Assembly (NCBI RefSeq): GCF_003852705.1
Contig: NZ_REFA01000004.1
Location: 62,001-126,000, forward strand
DNA length: 64,000 bases
Source of the DNA: Amniculibacterium aquaticum
GTDB taxonomy: Bacteria > Bacteroidota > Bacteroidia > Flavobacteriales > Weeksellaceae
Reading direction: 5' to 3'
Under the pieces are notes generated by a model that saw only the letters and a list, made by a program, of their open reading frames with translations, searched no databases and had not been told where the DNA came from. Positions 61,979 to 64,000 of the stretch are shown here, piece by piece; the stretch's first letter is position 1, and each line of letters starts with the position of its first letter. The translations under genes were made by a program, and so were the position numbers.

Positions 61979-62274
61979 TATTATATGATTTACCACATGT
62001 TTCTATTTCAGCTAGCAGCGCTTCTTTCTTAGCACATTCATGTGCCGCTTGTATCGATTTTGCATCACCTGAAGTATACCTATATCCGCTATTCTCAATG
62101 ATTGGACCACATGTTGTATGGGTATTCGTCTGATAGCAAACCTGTTCAACAGTATTCGCTAATTTACTTTTCACATTTTCACTCACAACCATTTTCTGAT
62201 GTTCCATTTTTCCGTTGTTGGCACTCATCAATCCCGCAACACAAATCGTTGCCATTACTAATAACTTTTTTCAT
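61956..62274 (-). CDS. Small secreted cysteine-containing protein, apparent frameshift in the signal peptide
   Basis: An uncharacterised protein of about 105 residues upstream of GLPGLI protein 2 and overlapping it. The mature part has four cysteines (VCYQTNTHTTCGPIIE; AAHECAKKEALLAEIETCG). The in-frame ATG at 62255 leaves a truncated signal. Another ATG at 62274 is followed by six A; removing one A gives a perfect signal peptide MKKLLVMATICVAGLMSA continuous with the mature protein. So the gene either carries a real A6 slip or the base is a sequencing error. The spacing does not match the six-cysteine modules of the first locus. Confidence 0.6.
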
Positions 62275-62438
62275 AGTGTAATTCATAAATTTGTTAATAA
62301 CACTACGAAATTAAAATTATGCAAATTATTATCTAAAACCACAAAAACATCAACAATTTATAATCATTACAAATAATATCATAATTTACAACAACAGAAA
62401 ATCTCTTTTATAATTTTATACCAGTCAAATCTATTTTC

Positions 62439-62446
62439 TATTTTTG
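62439..62446 (+). promoter_or_regulatory. −7 element of the small membrane protein gene
   Basis: TATTTTTG, 15 nt before ATG 62462. Confidence 0.4.
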
Positions 62447-62461
62447 TAAAAAATACACACT

Positions 62462-62743
62462 ATGAAAAGCCTTAGCATCATCGGAATAATCCTTTTGGGA
62501 CTCTCTTCTTTTCTGTTTTATCTTACTGCCGATTTTTCTGTTGAAAAGCTTTCTTTACCTCATATTATGGGGATTATGGCCGGCATTGGTATCGGACTCA
62601 TCATCGGTGGAATGGTAGGCTACATCAGTAAAGGTACTGCCATAAAAAACGAGCAAAAGAAAAAAGAAATGGAGGCTTTGAAAAAAGAAAAAGCCGCCTT
62701 GGAAAAACAAGCGGCTGAATTTTCTCATCAACAAAAAAACTAA
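62462..62743 (+). CDS. Small two-helix membrane protein
   Basis: A 93-residue protein: two transmembrane helices (about 5-22 and 33-55, MGIMAGIGIGLIIGGMVGYI) and a Lys/Glu-rich cytoplasmic coiled tail (KKKEMEALKKEKAALEKQAA). Well-formed −7 box and ATG. No family recognised. Confidence 0.65.
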   Translation: MKSLSIIGIILLGLSSFLFYLTADFSVEKLSLPHIMGIMAGIGIGLIIGGMVGYISKGTAIKNEQKKKEMEALKKEKAALEKQAAEFSHQQKN

Positions 62744-62775
62744 GTTCTAAGAGCCTTTTAAAATTTAAACAGACT

Positions 62776-63396
62776 CTAAAACTGATAACCTAATCCTAAA
62801 AACAGGAGACTTGGAGAGTTGTCATACACAATATCTTGTCCTGTTTGTTGATTGATGAAGTTTCTTTCTTCTCGGTTGAAAGCACCTTCGTACCTTCCAC
62901 TCACAATCAGATTTTTAATGGTTAATTGGGCTCCTAACTGATATCCCAATGCAAATTTCTTTGTGTTAAACTCTTCAAAATCGTTGTACCACTTGTTGTT
63001 CTTCAGTTTAAACAAAGCTACAGGCCCTGCATACACCCCAAAATATTCTCCAACCAAATCCATACCCACCAAAACCGGTACATCTACTCTTTTATTGTTT
63101 GCAGATAAAGTCGTATTGGTTTTGGACTCGGTAAAGTTATTTTTGAATTCGGTATAATAAATTTCGGGCATGACGAAAAATGAAGTCCCGGGTAGGGAAA
63201 TCTTGGAGGACAGGCCCACATTGTATCCAACGCTATTTTTGCCACTTTCATCATAAGTTGTACCCAAAGATGATGATACATCCTTCCATGTAGAAGAGGC
63301 TGTTGGAACGGCTAGATTTGCCTTAATAGAAAACTTGGCTTGTGCACTACAGATCCCGGCTGTGGCTATTGTTAATAGCAGAATTAATTTTTTCAT
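62776..63396 (-). CDS. Outer-membrane beta-barrel protein (PorT-like)
   Basis: A 206-residue exported protein: signal peptide MKKLILLLTIATAGICSAQA, then about eight amphipathic beta strands ending LLFLGLGYQF with C-terminal Phe. The size and pattern (FSIKANLAVPTAS, FFVMPEIYYTEF, VLVGMDLVGEYFGVYAGPV) match the PorT/outer-membrane-beta-barrel domain family (PF13568). Ligand or role unknown. Monocistronic. Confidence 0.8.
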   Translation of the reverse strand: MKKLILLLTIATAGICSAQAKFSIKANLAVPTASSTWKDVSSSLGTTYDESGKNSVGYNVGLSSKISLPGTSFFVMPEIYYTEFKNNFTESKTNTTLSANNKRVDVPVLVGMDLVGEYFGVYAGPVALFKLKNNKWYNDFEEFNTKKFALGYQLGAQLTIKNLIVSGRYEGAFNREERNFINQQTGQDIVYDNSPSLLFLGLGYQF

Positions 63397-63444
63397 TTTT
63401 AAATGGTAAATTTTCGTTAGTTTCTTTATAACGCAAAAAAGTAA

Positions 63445-64000
63445 TTATTCGTCTTTTGAGATGGTGTTGTGTATGGACGATTGGTTGTTTTCCAACATGA
63501 ATTTACGAAGTTCTTTAAAGAGCTCAGACGAATACACAAAATCGATAAGATATTGGTTTTTGGCATCTATCAAAATGTCCTTATTCCCTTCCCATTCTTT
63601 GATTCCTAATCGCAAGTAGATGATCTTTTCACCAATGGTCATCACCGAATTCATATCGTGGGTGTTGATGATGGTGGTGGTGTTGTATTCTTTGGTAATT
63701 TCCAACAACAAATCATCAATGATGTTCGAAGTATAGGGATCCAAACCTGAATTGGGCTCGTCACAGAAAAGGTATTTTGGATTGTTGACAATCGCCCTTC
63801 CAATGGCCACCCTTTTTTGCATACCTCCGGAAATTTCTGAGGGAAATTTTTTCTCTGCATTTTCCAATCTAACTCTACCAATAACTTCTTTCACCCTCTT
63901 TTTCTTTTCGGTATAAGTCAGGTTGGTAAACATGTCCAAGGGAAACATAATATTCTCCTGCACCGTCATGGAATCGAAGAGTGCTGAACCCTGGAAAACG
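63445..64000 (-). CDS. MlaF-like ABC transporter ATPase (5' end beyond the window)
   Basis: The last 185 residues of an ABC ATPase. The Q-loop QGSALFDSMTVQEN reads through the window edge, followed by signature SEISGGMQKRVAIGRA, Walker B YLFCDEPNSGLDP and H-loop IINTHDMNSV. The ALFDSMTVxENxxFPL pattern is typical of MlaF, which drives phospholipid transport between the membranes with MlaE/MlaD. The partner genes would be outside the window. It starts before the visible end, so the Walker A is missing. Confidence 0.9.
   Translation of the reverse strand, partial: VFQGSALFDSMTVQENIMFPLDMFTNLTYTEKKKRVKEVIGRVRLENAEKKFPSEISGGMQKRVAIGRAIVNNPKYLFCDEPNSGLDPYTSNIIDDLLLEITKEYNTTTIINTHDMNSVMTIGEKIIYLRLGIKEWEGNKDILIDAKNQYLIDFVYSSELFKELRKFMLENNQSSIHNTISKDE

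Noticed and set aside
1-64000. tRNA, rRNA or known riboswitch genes
   Set aside because: None of the gaps showed a cloverleaf, rRNA segment or a recognisable TPP, cobalamin, SAM or FMN element, including upstream of ribH, hemC and the TonB receptor.

Overview
The window looks like chromosome from a low-GC member of the Bacteroidota, class Flavobacteriia, most likely the Weeksellaceae/Chryseobacterium side. The genus cannot be fixed from this sequence alone. The evidence is: type IX secretion C-terminal domains (types A and B), two GLPGLI-family proteins, DUF5689/TonB-receptor genes, an alternative complex III (ACIII) operon, many lipoproteins, almost no Shine-Dalgarno sequences, and many promoters of the Bacteroidota form TTG-N(18-21)-TAnnTTTG. 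No rRNA, tRNA, CRISPR array, prophage, transposase or integrase was found.

Layout. 1-4.6 kb: end of an unknown gene, selO, then a small AT-rich accessory block (XRE regulator, two six-cysteine secreted peptides flanking a GLPGLI protein). The block is bounded on its far side by a second, diverged copy of the last 84 bp of selO. 4.6-10.4 kb: a DUF5689 lipoprotein and TonB receptor diverge from a secreted endonuclease/exonuclease/phosphatase; together they look like a nucleic-acid or phosphate scavenging locus. 10.5-17.8 kb: Mn-type superoxide dismutase, hemC-hemD-hemE, a reverse-strand lipoprotein-apt-ROK kinase-msrA operon, and two tandem copies of a structured intergenic repeat. 17.8-26.3 kb: the complete actABCDEF operon for ACIII. 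26.4-34 kb: a SPOR protein and two large paralogous type IX cargo proteins with fibronectin modules; one carries three 768-bp tandem repeats and the other has a frameshift in its signal peptide.

34.2-49.7 kb: M48 protease, DUF4251 lipoprotein, meaB, a small cytochrome c, rnhA, dnaB, a gliding-motility type adhesin, the mutL-rhomboid-EEP-lipoprotein operon, a GH3-family enzyme and prolyl oligopeptidase. 49.7-64 kb: DUF2797 protein, UDP-sugar epimerase, DUF2795 protein, secA, a small lipoprotein, a HigBA-like toxin-antitoxin pair, a TPR membrane protein with ribH, an LTA-synthase-family enzyme, a zinc metallopeptidase, a second GLPGLI protein coupled to a small cysteine-containing secreted protein (with an apparent A6 frameshift), a small membrane protein, a beta-barrel protein and a truncated MlaF-like ATPase.

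Most of the window is housekeeping. The best candidates for something undescribed are the two GLPGLI plus small secreted cysteine-protein loci, one of them in a block lodged at the selO 3' end, and the paired structured repeats at 17.36-17.56 kb. All functional calls are from reading translations and motifs; no database search was possible.
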